A stretch of 64,000 nt of DNA from Streptomyces sp. SCSIO 30461 (lineage in GTDB: Bacteria; Actinomycetota; Actinomycetes; Streptomycetales; Streptomycetaceae), in assembly GCF_037023745.1 (NCBI RefSeq), contig NZ_CP146101.1, positions 4,208,001-4,272,000 on the forward strand, written 5' to 3'. A program made the translations under genes and the position numbers. Below are positions 52,928 to 62,173 of the stretch, one piece after another; within the stretch, counting starts at the first letter, position 1, and every line of letters begins with the position of its first letter. The notes beneath the pieces are model-generated. The model was not told where the DNA came from and did not search any database. It worked only from the letters and a program-made list of their open reading frames with translations.

Positions 52928-53896
52928 TCAGCCCTCCCGTACCGACAGCACGATCTTGCCCCGAGTACGCCCTGCCTCGCCCTGCCGGTGGGCGTCGGCG
53001 GCGCGCCCCAGCGGGAAGACGCTCTCCACGAGCGGTCGCAGCCGCCCTTCGGCGGCCAGCGCCGCGATGGCCCGCATCCCCGTGGAGTCGGGCTCCACCA
53101 GGGTGAAGCCGGACCGGCTGCTCCTCGGGTCGCCGTCGCCGGCGGGCGGCGGGACCTCGTCGGACAAGGGCAGTGTGACGAGGGTGCCGCCGTCGCGCAG
53201 CACGCTCAGGGAGCGGGTGCCGTAGTCGCCGCCGATCGCGTCGACGACGACGTCCACACTGCCCCTGCCCAGCACCTCGGCGAAGTCCTGCCGGGTGTAG
53301 TCGATCAGCTCGTGAGCGCCCAGTTCCTTGAGCATGGCGTGCTTCTCCTCCCGGGCCGTACCGATGACATGCGCCCCGCGCACCGCCGCGATCTGCACCG
53401 CGAGGTGGCCGACACCGCCCGACGCCGCGTGGATCAGCACCCGTTGCCCACCGGACAGCCCGGCGGTCTCCACCAGCGCCTGCCAGGCGGTCAGCCCGGC
53501 CAGCGGCAGTGCCGCAGCTTCGATGTGGCTGAGCGTCGCGGGCTTGGCGGCGAAGTGCCGGGCCGGGCCGGTGACGTACTCGGCGTAGCCGCCGGCCTGG
53601 CGCGGGAACTCGGGCATGCCGAAGACCTCGTCGCCCGGCTGGAACAGGGTGACGCCGACACCGACGGCCTCCACGACTCCCGACACGTCGTAACCCAGCA
53701 CCGGTGGCTCGCCGTGCATCCCGAACCCGCCGGTCGCCCGGGTCTTCCAGTCGATGGGATTGACGCCCGCCGCATACACCCTGACCAGGATCTCCGTCGG
53801 ACCCGGCGTCGGCCGCTCGATGGTCACAGCGGTGAGCACCTCGGGCCCGCCCCAGGAGGCCGGGCTGATAGCGCGCATCGTCGTGGTGTCGCTCAT
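52928..53896 (-). CDS. NADP-dependent MDR oxidoreductase (zinc-less, quinone-reductase-like)
   Basis: The 322-residue protein has an N-terminal GroES-like domain (PTPGPTEILVRVYAAGVNPIDWKTRATGG) and the nucleotide-binding motif HAASGGVGHLAVQIAAVRGAHVIGTA. The region GPARHFAAKPATLSHIEAAALPLAGLTAWQAL is typical of zinc-independent quinone oxidoreductases; the catalytic-zinc Cys is absent. It reduces an enone or quinone with NADPH. GGAGAGAG lies before ATG 53896. It is divergent from a GlxA-type AraC regulator, whose predicted sites lie in the 118-bp gap. Confidence 0.9.
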   Translation of the reverse strand: MSDTTTMRAISPASWGGPEVLTAVTIERPTPGPTEILVRVYAAGVNPIDWKTRATGGFGMHGEPPVLGYDVSGVVEAVGVGVTLFQPGDEVFGMPEFPRQAGGYAEYVTGPARHFAAKPATLSHIEAAALPLAGLTAWQALVETAGLSGGQRVLIHAASGGVGHLAVQIAAVRGAHVIGTAREEKHAMLKELGAHELIDYTRQDFAEVLGRGSVDVVVDAIGGDYGTRSLSVLRDGGTLVTLPLSDEVPPPAGDGDPRSSRSGFTLVEPDSTGMRAIAALAAEGRLRPLVESVFPLGRAADAHRQGEAGRTRGKIVLSVREG

Positions 53897-53980
53897 GGGA
53901 ACTCTCTCCGTTCGCTTGCGTACGCCCGGCGCTCCGAGCGCTACGACACCACCATCGACGCCGGGAGCATGATCCTGAAC

Positions 53981-54021
53981 TGGCCTGATGGCCATGATGT
54001 GACAGAATCTGGCCATGGCCA
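53981..54021. promoter_or_regulatory. TGGCC-type dyads before the GlxA-type gene
   Basis: TGGCC TGAT GGCCA (53981-53994) and the palindrome TGGCCATGGCCA (54010-54021), which contains the regulator's ATG. Two similar palindromes spaced about 29 bp apart suggest autoregulation and control of the divergent oxidoreductase. Confidence 0.6.
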
Positions 54022-55100
54022 CGAATGACGCGACGCAGCAGCTGGACACCACGCAGAGCGAGTGGAACGCCTACGAGGGCTGTGTCGTGCCACCCGGCCC
54101 CGACCCGCACCGGGTCGCTGTCCTCGCCCTCGACGGGGTGATGACCTTCGAGCTCGGCATTCCGGCGCGGATCTTCGGCAGTGCCCGGTCGGCGGACGGG
54201 ACGGCGCTGTACGAGGTCGTCGTCTGCACCCCGGACGGGCGCCCGGTGCGTACCGAGGCGGGCTTCTCCATCGATGTGGAGCACGGTCCCGAGGCGCTGG
54301 AACGGGCGGACACCGTGATCATCGCGCCCACCCACCTGCTGGGCGGCATCGGCACCGACGGGGTGCTCCCGGAGTCGCTGGCGGGCGCGCTGTCCCGGAT
54401 CAGGCGGGGCGCACGGACGGTGTCCATCTGCACCGGGGCGTTCGTACTCGCCGCCGCCGGGCTGCTGGACGGGCGCCCGGCCACGACACACTGGGCCGAG
54501 GCGCGGCACTTCCGGCGACTGTTCCCCCGGGTGCGGTTCGACGAGGACGTGCTCTTCGTCGACGACGGCGATCTGCTCACCTCGGCGGGGGCGGCGGCGG
54601 GTGTCGACGTGTGCCTGCACCTGGTGCGCCGCGACCACGGCAGCGCGCTCGCGAACCAGGTGGCACGGCGCTGCATCGTGCCGCCGTGGCGGGACGGCGG
54701 CCAGGCGCAGTACATCGAGCGGCCGGTGCCGACCCCGACGACGGCCACGACGGCGCCCACGCGTGCCTGGGCGCTGGAGCAGCTGCACCGGCCGCTGACG
54801 CTCACCGAGCTGGCCGGCCACGCCCGGATGAGCGTACGGACCTTCACCCGCCGGTTCCGCGACGAGGCGGGGGTCACCCCCGGCCAATGGCTCACCGCCC
54901 AGCGCGTCGAGATCGCCAAGCAACTGCTGGAGACCAGCGATCTGTCCATCGACCTGGTCGCCGACCGCGCGGGCTTCGGCAGCGCGAACTCGCTACGGCA
55001 GCACATGCGAGAGCTGGTGGGAGTCTCACCGGCCGCGTACCGCCGAACGTTCCACACCGCGGGGGCGGGCCGGGGCCGGGCGGCGGTACGAACTGCCTGA
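54015..55100 (+). CDS. GlxA-family AraC-type regulator
   Basis: The 361-residue protein has an N-terminal DJ-1/PfpI-like domain (HRVAVLALDGVMTFELGIPARIFG, then VSICTGAFVLAAAGLLDGRPATTHWAEA; cysteine of the CTG elbow present) and a C-terminal AraC HTH pair (LTLTELAGHARMSVRTFTRRFRDEAGVTPGQWL, then IDLVADRAGFGSANSLRQHM). The amidase-like domain is thought to sense a ligand without catalysis. It starts at ATG 54015 and is divergent from the MDR oxidoreductase, a common pairing for enone-stress genes. Confidence 0.92.
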   Translation: MATNDATQQLDTTQSEWNAYEGCVVPPGPDPHRVAVLALDGVMTFELGIPARIFGSARSADGTALYEVVVCTPDGRPVRTEAGFSIDVEHGPEALERADTVIIAPTHLLGGIGTDGVLPESLAGALSRIRRGARTVSICTGAFVLAAAGLLDGRPATTHWAEARHFRRLFPRVRFDEDVLFVDDGDLLTSAGAAAGVDVCLHLVRRDHGSALANQVARRCIVPPWRDGGQAQYIERPVPTPTTATTAPTRAWALEQLHRPLTLTELAGHARMSVRTFTRRFRDEAGVTPGQWLTAQRVEIAKQLLETSDLSIDLVADRAGFGSANSLRQHMRELVGVSPAAYRRTFHTAGAGRGRAAVRTA

Positions 55101-55128
55101 ACCGCCCGGCCCGGGCACAGCCGCCGCG

Positions 55129-56697
55129 TCAGCGCCTCAGTACAGCCATCGCCGCGTTGTGTCCCGGGATACCGCTCACACCGCCGCCGCGCACCGCTCC
55201 CGCTCCGCACAGCAGCACGTTCGGGTGCGCGGTCTCGACGCCCCAGCGACCGGTCGACTCGTCGCCGTACGGGAAAGCCAGATCGCGGTGGAAGATATGG
55301 CCGCCCGGCAGCCTGAGTTCGTGCTCCAGGTCCAGCGGGGTCTTGGCCTCGATGCAGGGCTGCCCCGCCTCGTCCACGGCCAGGCAGTCGGCGATCGGCT
55401 CCTCGAGATGGGCGTCAAGTTCGGCCAGGGTGGCCTTCAGCAGGGCGTCGCGTGTGGCGTCCGGGGCATCGGCGAAGAGCCGCGCGGGGGTGTGCAGGCC
55501 GAACAGGGTCAGGGTCTGGTAGCCCTGCGCAGCCAGCTCCGGCGAGAGGATCGTCGGATCCGTGAGGGAGTGGCAGTAGATCTCGGACGGTGGAGCCTCG
55601 GGCAGCCGTCCCGCCGCGGCCTGGGCGTAGGCGGTCGCCAACTGCTCATAGCCCTCGGCGATGTGGAAGGTGCCGGCGAACGCCTGGCGCGGGTCGACCG
55701 AGTGGTCGCGAAGCCTGGGCAGGCGGCGCAGCAGCATGTTGACCTTGAGCTGGGCGCCCTCGGGCGGGGTCGGCGGCTCCTCGCCGAGCATCGCGGCCAG
55801 GGCCTGCGGGGAGGCGTTGACCAGCACCTTGCGCGCGGCCACGACGCCTTCGCCCCGGTCGTCGGTGCGGTACACCACCTCGGCGTGCCGGTCGTCGGTG
55901 TGGATGCGCAACACCTCGCGGCCGGTGGCGATCTGCGCACCGGCGCGCCGCGCCGCATCGGCCAGCATGTCGGTGAGCGTGCCCATGCCGCCGGCGGGTA
56001 CGTGCCAGTCGCCGGTGCCGCCGCCGATGACGTGGTAGAGGAAGCAGCGGTTCTGTACCAGGGACGGATCGTGCGCGTCGGCGAAGGTACCGATCAGCGC
56101 GTCGGTGAGGACCACTCCCCGCACCAGGTCGTCGCTGAAGTGCTCCTCGACCGCCACTCCGATGGGCTCATCGAACAGCATGCGCCAGGTCGCGTCGTCA
56201 TCGAGCCGGGCCCGCAACTGCTCGCGGGACGGCAGCGGTTCGACGAGGCTGGGGAAGATCCGCTCGGCGGCGGTGCGGGTCCGCTCGTAGAAGCGGAGCC
56301 AGGAGTCGTACTCCGCGTCCGAACCGGTGAGCTGCGCGAACGACGCGCGGGTGCCCTCCTCGTCACGGCCGACGAGGAGCCCGGTGGCCCGACCTCCGCG
56401 CTGGGCCGGCGTGTACGAGGACACGGTCCGCCTGCGCAGGGCGAAGGAGAGACCGAGGTCGTTGACGATCTTGGCGGGCAGCAGGGAGACCAGATAGGAG
56501 TAGCGGGACAGACGTGCGTCGACCCCCGCGAACGGGCGGGTGGAGATCGCCGCTCCCCCGGTGTGCTCCAGGCGTTCCAGAACCAGGACGCTCCGCCCCG
56601 CCCGAGCGAGGTAGGCGGCGGCGACCAGTCCGTTGTGGCCACCGCCCACGATGACGGCGTCGTAGGTGGATCGGGAGAATGCTTCGGCTGCTGGCAT
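55129..56697 (-). CDS. FAD-dependent amino oxidase/phytoene desaturase-like oxidoreductase
   Basis: The 522-residue flavoprotein starts with VIVGGGHNGLVAAAYLARAGRSVLVLERLEHTGGA, a complete dinucleotide-binding fold, and ends with VETAHPNVLLCGAGAVRGGGVSGIPGHNAAMAV, the FAD C-terminal motif of the phytoene-desaturase/CrtI group. Length and motifs fit CrtI-like oxidoreductases. No carotenoid gene lies beside it, so the substrate is unknown. ATG 56697 has GAAGAGG 1-7 bp upstream; a GTG 5 codons further up is less likely. It is followed by a small gap and the GlxA gene, convergent. Confidence 0.87.
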   Translation of the reverse strand: MPAAEAFSRSTYDAVIVGGGHNGLVAAAYLARAGRSVLVLERLEHTGGAAISTRPFAGVDARLSRYSYLVSLLPAKIVNDLGLSFALRRRTVSSYTPAQRGGRATGLLVGRDEEGTRASFAQLTGSDAEYDSWLRFYERTRTAAERIFPSLVEPLPSREQLRARLDDDATWRMLFDEPIGVAVEEHFSDDLVRGVVLTDALIGTFADAHDPSLVQNRCFLYHVIGGGTGDWHVPAGGMGTLTDMLADAARRAGAQIATGREVLRIHTDDRHAEVVYRTDDRGEGVVAARKVLVNASPQALAAMLGEEPPTPPEGAQLKVNMLLRRLPRLRDHSVDPRQAFAGTFHIAEGYEQLATAYAQAAAGRLPEAPPSEIYCHSLTDPTILSPELAAQGYQTLTLFGLHTPARLFADAPDATRDALLKATLAELDAHLEEPIADCLAVDEAGQPCIEAKTPLDLEHELRLPGGHIFHRDLAFPYGDESTGRWGVETAHPNVLLCGAGAVRGGGVSGIPGHNAAMAVLRR

Positions 56698-56754
56698 GCC
56701 TCTTCGTAGCACGTGGTGATCGTCGCGACCAGAGGGCGGAAAGGCGGCCGCGTG

Positions 56755-58092
56755 TCAGATGCCCAGTTGCGCGGTGACGTCGCCGGCCGCGATCGCCGCC
56801 TTCAGCTCCGCGTGGTCGGCGACGGTGCGGTCCGCGTAAGCCATCGCGAAGTCGGCCATCGCCTGGTCGAACCGGTCGGAGGTGCCGAGGTAGGCGGCGA
56901 TGGCGATGCGTTCGCCGGTGCGGGCGTGGGCGCGGGCGAGCGCCCGGCCGCAGAGTGCCGCGTATTCGCCGAGCAGGGCCGGGTCCATGGAGGGGACGTC
57001 CGCCGAGCCCTTCATGTCGCGCAGCTGCCGCCAGTAGAAGTGGCGGCCGGCCGGACCGCTCACCCAGCCGAGGAAGATGTCGCTGGCGGCCTGGAGCAGT
57101 CGCTGGCCGGCGACCACGCGCTGCCCCTGGTGCCTGTACTCGGAGCGGGGCAGATGGGGTTCGAGTACGGACCGCTGCGCCTCCTTGATCTGGAGGAAGA
57201 GCGGGTCCCCGTCGTCACGGCCGGTCAGCAGCGCCACATAGCACCGGGTGCCGACACTGCCCACGCCCACGACCTTGCGGGCGGCCTCGGCGAACCGGAA
57301 CCGGTCCAGCAGGATCCTGCGGTCCTCCGGCAGCGTGCTGCGGTAGCCGCTGAGGATCTTCCGTACGGCGGACGCCTCGGCCGGTTCGAGCACGTCGAGC
57401 AGCGGCGGATCGTAGACGATACGACGCCGTCCCTCCACGAGCGTGGTGAGCTTCTCCACCGCCTGGAGGCTGGTGCGGCGGCGGGCCTTGGCGATCTGGG
57501 TCTCGACGCGCGAGCGGTCCACCTTGCGGACGAGCGCGAGGACGTCGGCCGCGTCGATCCGCTCGTACCAGACCGCGAGTTCACCGAGCCCGGCGAGGTG
57601 CCGCATGGTGGTCCGGTACGAGCGCGCTCCGGAGAGCGCGGCCTGGCGGGCCTTCGTCTCGGGGTGACCGTTGTCGAGCGCGGCCACGGCGAGGCTGGCG
57701 ACCAGTCGCTTGACGTCCCACTCGAAGGGGCCCGGCAGCGTCTCGTCGAAGTCGTTGAGGTCGAACAGCAGCGAGCGTTCCGGGGATGCGAAGGCTCCGA
57801 AGTTGAGGAGGTGCGCGTCGCCGCACAACTGGACGGTGAGCCCGCTGTGCGGCTGCGGGGCGAGATCGGCGGCCAGGACGGCCGGAGCACCGCGCAGATA
57901 GGTGAACGGCGAGACGGCCATCCGGCCATAGCGGATCGGCACCAGGTCCGATTCCCGGCTCGTGGCCTGCTCCTCGAGGATCGCGATCGGGTCGCGCCGG
58001 TCCGCGGCGGGGATCCAGCGCCCGTGGGAGGAGCGGGGTACCCGTTTTCGCGCGGCACGGCCGCGCTGCTCCTGCTCGGCGGGATCCGTCAT
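56755..58092 (-). CDS. DUF2252 protein
   Basis: The 445-residue protein matches DUF2252 throughout. RVPRSSHGRWIPAADRRDPIAILEEQATSRESDLVPIRYGRMAVSPFTYLRGA is the typical N-terminus, followed by LCGDAHLLNFGAFASPERSLLFDLNDFDETLPGPFEWDVKRL, in which HLLNFG and DLNDFDE recall the catalytic and metal-binding segments of protein-kinase-like folds. The family is kinase-like in fold but of unknown activity. It lies 43 bp or so before the flavoprotein in the same direction and may be co-transcribed with it. Confidence 0.92.
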   Translation of the reverse strand: MTDPAEQEQRGRAARKRVPRSSHGRWIPAADRRDPIAILEEQATSRESDLVPIRYGRMAVSPFTYLRGAPAVLAADLAPQPHSGLTVQLCGDAHLLNFGAFASPERSLLFDLNDFDETLPGPFEWDVKRLVASLAVAALDNGHPETKARQAALSGARSYRTTMRHLAGLGELAVWYERIDAADVLALVRKVDRSRVETQIAKARRRTSLQAVEKLTTLVEGRRRIVYDPPLLDVLEPAEASAVRKILSGYRSTLPEDRRILLDRFRFAEAARKVVGVGSVGTRCYVALLTGRDDGDPLFLQIKEAQRSVLEPHLPRSEYRHQGQRVVAGQRLLQAASDIFLGWVSGPAGRHFYWRQLRDMKGSADVPSMDPALLGEYAALCGRALARAHARTGERIAIAAYLGTSDRFDQAMADFAMAYADRTVADHAELKAAIAAGDVTAQLGI

Positions 58093-58300
58093 AGGGACAT
58101 TGTGCGCCGGGCACGGGGGCCCCGAGCTGCGGAAGCCCCCATGGGAGTGAGCGGGCGTGTCCGGTGCCCGGCCGGGCGCTGGCCGCGCCGCGGACCGAGG
58201 CGGCACCTCGCCACCGCCGCACCGACCGGGACGGGTGTGCGTTGTCGTCCACCGGGTCCGCGGCAGGTCCACCGGTCCACCAGCGGTCAGGCACGCGTCG

Positions 58301-60511
58301 CTACCGGGGGCCGGAGGCGCCGCGCTGCCGTAGTGCGGCGACTCGCCGGTACAGCGCCACTGCCTCGGGGCCCCTGCCCAACTGCTCCAGGCAGTGCGCC
58401 TCGTCGTTGCGGCTGGCGAGCGCGTCGGGATGGTCGGCGCCGAGCACGTGTTCACGGGCCTCCGCGACCTGCCGGTAGACGGTGAGCGCGTCCGCCCAGC
58501 GGTCCAGCCAGCCGAGGCCGACGGCGACCTCACGACGGCTGACGAGGGTATCGGGGTGGAGGGGGCCCAGCACCCGTTCCCGGATCAGGAGGACGTCCTG
58601 AGCCACCGCCAGCGCCTCGTCCCAGCGCGCGAGCCTCCCCAGATTGACGCCGAGGCCGTGGCGGGCGCGCAGGGTCTCCGGGTCCTCGGCGCCGTGCACA
58701 CGGGTGCGGTCGCCGATGAGTGCCTCGTAGACCTGGAGCGCCTCCGCACTGCGGCCGAGCCGTCCGAGGCTGATGCCGACCTCGTAGCGGGCGGCGAGGG
58801 TGTCCGGGTGCTCGGGGCCCAGTGAGTGCGCCCGGGCAGCGGCCACCTCCTGGTAGATCACCAGGGCCTCGGTCCAGCGTCCCAACTGACCGAGGGCGTA
58901 GGCCACCTCGTAGCGGGTGACGAGCGTGTCCGGATGGGCGGGTCCGAGTACCCGCGCGCGGGCATCGGCGACCTCGCAGGCCATCCGGTAGGAGTCCTCC
59001 AGCCGCCCGAGCCTGCTCAGGTTGAACGCGAGGTTGTGCCGGCAACGCAGGGTGTCGGGGTGCTCAGGGCCCATGGTGCGTTCGCGTGACGCGAGCACCG
59101 CCGCGTACACCTGGTGGGCCTCGAAGTGCCGGCCGAGCCGGCCGAGCACGTATGCCGTCTCCTGACGGGCGGCGAGGGTGTCGGGGTGGTCGGGGCCCAG
59201 TGAGCGTGCGCGTCCTTCGGCGACCCGGCCGAAGGAGTCCAGGGCGTCCAGGGCGCGGCCGGTCCTGCTGAGGGTGAAGCCGACCTCGTAACGGCTGGCG
59301 AGGGTGTCCGGGTGCTCGGGGCCCAGCAGGTGTTCGCGCTCGGCGAGTACGGCGAGGTGCAGTCCCTCGTCGTGGCGGCCGGTGAGGACAGCGAGGGTGT
59401 CGGGCGGCGGGGTGGGGCGCTCGGGGCTGTGGAGGGCCGCGGTGGCGGATCCGCGCTGCTGGGCGGCGGTGACCCAGACGCCGGTGAGGCCGGAGGTGAA
59501 GTCGGGCAGCGGGATGCCGGGCGCGGCGGAGCCGAGCGCCTTGCGTCCCGCGGTCATTCCGCGGGACCAGGCGAGTGGCGACGGGTCCTGGCCGGAGCCG
59601 GTGGCTGAGGTCGAGGACATGGCGTACGGCGCGGTGGCGGGGGACGCGGACCCGGCGGACGAGGACCGGGCCGCGGCGATCCGGCGCCTTAGCTCCTTGG
59701 CGTCCGACGGCCGCCCTTCCGGCGTCTTGGCGAGCAGGTCGAGGACGATGCGGTCGAATGCCTCGGGCAGGTCGGCTCGCCGGGTACGGGGCGGATCGGG
59801 CGGAGTGTCGCGGTGTCCGACGAGGATCGCCCAGGTGTCGCCGAGATCGAACGGCGGGACGCCGGTGACCATCTCGTAGAGCACACAGCCCAGCGAGTAC
59901 AGGTCGCTGCGGTGATCGACCGGACCGCTGCTGATCTGCTCGGGCGACATGTAGTGCGGGGTGCCCATCGCGACACTCGAACCGGTGAGCCGCGAGGTGA
60001 AGCCGATGTCGCGGCCGAGCCGGGCGATACCGAAGTCGCAGATCTTCACCGTGCCGTCGGTGAGGCGCATGATGTTCGCGGGCTTCAGATCCCGGTGCAC
60101 GATGCCCTGCTCATGGGTGTAGGCGAGGGCGTCGGCGACCTGCGCCGCGATGTCCACGACCTCGGGCACGGTCAGCGGGTGCGGCTTGCTGTCGTTGAGG
60201 GCCTGGCTGAGGTTGCGCCCCTCCAGGAACTCCATCACCAGGTAGAGCACTCCCTGGTACTCGCCGAAGTCATGGACGACCGTGACGCCATGGTGCTGCA
60301 GCGAGGCTGCGACGCGGGCCTCTCGGCGGAACCGCTCCCTGAGGATGTCGCTGATGGCCTGGTCGCTGCGCTGTCCGAGCGGTTTGAGGCATTTGACTGC
60401 GACACGCCGATCCAGCGACTCGTCATGAGCCTGCCATACCTCGCCCATACCACCGCGCCCGATCAGATCGAGCAGCCGGTAGCGGCCGTGGATCAGCCTG
60501 GTGTCCGCCAT
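58301..60511 (-). CDS. Ser/Thr protein kinase with C-terminal TPR array
   Basis: The 736-residue kinase has a canonical N-terminal domain: GRGGMGEV loop, K40, HRDLKPAN (D141), DFG (D159) and GTPHYMSPEQ. A Pro/Ser/Ala-rich linker (about 290-370) precedes eight 42-residue tetratricopeptide repeats carrying LGPEHPDTLASRYEVGxxL-type motifs (about 390-735). No membrane segment is present, so it is cytoplasmic; the TPR array likely binds a substrate or partner. Its ATG lies 19 bp inside the end of the MpaB-like gene, so both are translated from one mRNA. Confidence 0.93.
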   Translation of the reverse strand: MADTRLIHGRYRLLDLIGRGGMGEVWQAHDESLDRRVAVKCLKPLGQRSDQAISDILRERFRREARVAASLQHHGVTVVHDFGEYQGVLYLVMEFLEGRNLSQALNDSKPHPLTVPEVVDIAAQVADALAYTHEQGIVHRDLKPANIMRLTDGTVKICDFGIARLGRDIGFTSRLTGSSVAMGTPHYMSPEQISSGPVDHRSDLYSLGCVLYEMVTGVPPFDLGDTWAILVGHRDTPPDPPRTRRADLPEAFDRIVLDLLAKTPEGRPSDAKELRRRIAAARSSSAGSASPATAPYAMSSTSATGSGQDPSPLAWSRGMTAGRKALGSAAPGIPLPDFTSGLTGVWVTAAQQRGSATAALHSPERPTPPPDTLAVLTGRHDEGLHLAVLAEREHLLGPEHPDTLASRYEVGFTLSRTGRALDALDSFGRVAEGRARSLGPDHPDTLAARQETAYVLGRLGRHFEAHQVYAAVLASRERTMGPEHPDTLRCRHNLAFNLSRLGRLEDSYRMACEVADARARVLGPAHPDTLVTRYEVAYALGQLGRWTEALVIYQEVAAARAHSLGPEHPDTLAARYEVGISLGRLGRSAEALQVYEALIGDRTRVHGAEDPETLRARHGLGVNLGRLARWDEALAVAQDVLLIRERVLGPLHPDTLVSRREVAVGLGWLDRWADALTVYRQVAEAREHVLGADHPDALASRNDEAHCLEQLGRGPEAVALYRRVAALRQRGASGPR

Positions 60512-61416
60512 CTCGTGCCATCGCCCCCGTTGCTTTGCCGCGCCCTCCCCGGACCGTCCAGTATGGCCGCCTGGTTTCCGAGTGTGTACGGCGCGGGTCG
60601 GCTACCGGGCCCGAGTCGCGCCATGGCCCTCAGGATGTGGCCCGGCGGGAGCTGCCAGCGGAGCCTGCTGGGGATGCAGCGCAGGGCGTTGCCGGTGGCG
60701 ATGAGCCGACGGGTGACGCGTTCGGGCGGGGGCGCAGGACGTCCGTAGAGCTCATGGGCGTAAGGCGGCAGAGCGTTGTACGCGAGTACCGCCACCCGCC
60801 GCCACAGCAACTCGCGTGCCGGGACCAGGGCGGGGTGGACGGGCGGGCGGCGCAGAAAATCGTCGACCGCGCGGGCGTCGTCCCCCGCCTCGAGCTCCGG
60901 CAGGACCGCGTCGAAGTAGGCGGCGAGCTCGGCGGTGGTGGCGGGCACACGGGCCGGATCGAGGCCGACCAGCCGTGCGCTGGTGCGGTGCTCGTCGACG
61001 TACCGATCGGCTTGGGCGTCGTTCAGCGGGAATCCGGAGCGCAGCTGGACCTGGAGGTAGGAGTCCACCTCGGCGCAGTGCACCCACAGCAGCAGCTCGG
61101 GCTCGTCCACACCGAGCAGCCGGTGGATCTTCCGCACCCGGGCACCGGCCCGCTCGGCGACTTCCGCGCTCCCGTAGGTGATGGTGCCGACGAAGTCGGC
61201 GGTGCGCAGCAGACGGCCCCAGGCGTCGCGCCGGAAGTCGCTGTTGCTGATGACTCCGCGGACCGCGCGGGGGTGCAGCGCCTGGAGGTAGAGCGCGCGG
61301 ACCCCGGCGACCCACATCATCGGGTCGCCGTGCATGTGCCAGGTGACGGAACCGGGACCGAAGAGGCCGGGGTCGCCGCACGTCTCACCGCACGGTCCGG
61401 CGTGCATCTCATGCAT
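60493..61416 (-). CDS. MpaB-like oxygenase (DUF2236)
   Basis: About 307 residues with the DUF2236/MpaB signature GPGSVTWHMHGDPMMWVAGVRALYLQALHPRAVRGV near the N-terminus and HCAEVDSYLQVQLRSGFPLNDAQADRYV in the middle. MpaB-type proteins are heme or iron-dependent oxygenases; MpaB of fungi cleaves a terpenoid side chain and Lcp cleaves rubber, but bacterial DUF2236 members are mostly uncharacterised. ATG 61416 follows GCGAGG by 8 bp and starts MHEMHAG. A further in-frame ATG at 61407 is possible. It overlaps the TPR-kinase gene by 19 bp, suggesting that the kinase acts on or with it. Confidence 0.85.
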   Translation of the reverse strand: MHEMHAGPCGETCGDPGLFGPGSVTWHMHGDPMMWVAGVRALYLQALHPRAVRGVISNSDFRRDAWGRLLRTADFVGTITYGSAEVAERAGARVRKIHRLLGVDEPELLLWVHCAEVDSYLQVQLRSGFPLNDAQADRYVDEHRTSARLVGLDPARVPATTAELAAYFDAVLPELEAGDDARAVDDFLRRPPVHPALVPARELLWRRVAVLAYNALPPYAHELYGRPAPPPERVTRRLIATGNALRCIPSRLRWQLPPGHILRAMARLGPGSRPAPYTLGNQAAILDGPGRARQSNGGDGTRWRTPG

Positions 61417-61592
61417 CTCATGGACCTCGCAGCCGTGAACGGCACCTGCCGGCGGATCCCGGTGCTTCCGCAGTATCCCCACGGGCAGCAGGGAGGGGAA
61501 GGGCACCGCGGCCCGTGGCCGGTCGCCACCGCCGCCGGACTCCGCGGGCCTCGAGCCGGGAGCGGCGGACAACGGTCCGAGACCGCGAGCGG

Positions 61593-61841
61593 CTACTCGA
61601 CGGCGGGATCCTCGTCCCCGCGTCGTGCGGCGTTGCGGACTTCCCGCTCGACGGCCTCGCGGGACAGCCCCGCGCCCGTTCGCGCCGCGAACTCCGCGAC
61701 TGCGGCATGGAACGCCTGGTCGGCGGAGCTCCACACGCACCGCTGGGCTTCGAACTCCTCGTCCTTGAGTCCCGCGAGCTTCGCCCGCTCGATCTCGGCG
61801 ATGCGTTCCAGCCTGATCAGATCACTGGGAATCGTCACCAT
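61593..61841 (-). CDS. Conserved small protein, 82 aa
   Basis: The protein, MVTIPSDLIRLERIAEIERA and onward, is predicted mostly helical and charged, with one cysteine in EAQRCVW. GAGGAG about 10 bp before ATG 61841 supports this start; longer in-frame reading is low-complexity. It is separated from the MpaB-like gene by about 175 bp in the same direction. No named family is recognised. It resembles small helical proteins with a coiled-coil tendency that occur widely in Streptomyces. Confidence 0.7.
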   Translation of the reverse strand: MVTIPSDLIRLERIAEIERAKLAGLKDEEFEAQRCVWSSADQAFHAAVAEFAARTGAGLSREAVEREVRNAARRGDEDPAVE

Positions 61842-62173
61842 GGACCCGGCTCCTCGTGTCGGTTCAGTGCACAGCATTTCCCTGCCCCTGGAGCCGAGAT
61901 ATGACACTCCCCCGCCGCGACGAACCGCAGGGCGCCCTCCGCCGGGCATCGGGAGCGCGCGGAGCACGCGCCCGCCGCCCGGCTCGCCGGGTACGCCCGG
62001 GCCCGCCGGCGAGCGATCACCGCGCCCCCAGTCGGTTGCCCTCGCCCTCGTGGGTGCGTCCGTACATGGCACACTCGTCCGACGCCCCGCAGACCGGCTC
62101 CGGCCCCACGCCGCCTGAGAAAGCGTGATGCGGTGTCAACAGCACCGAGTGACTCCAAGGATGACGAGCAGGA

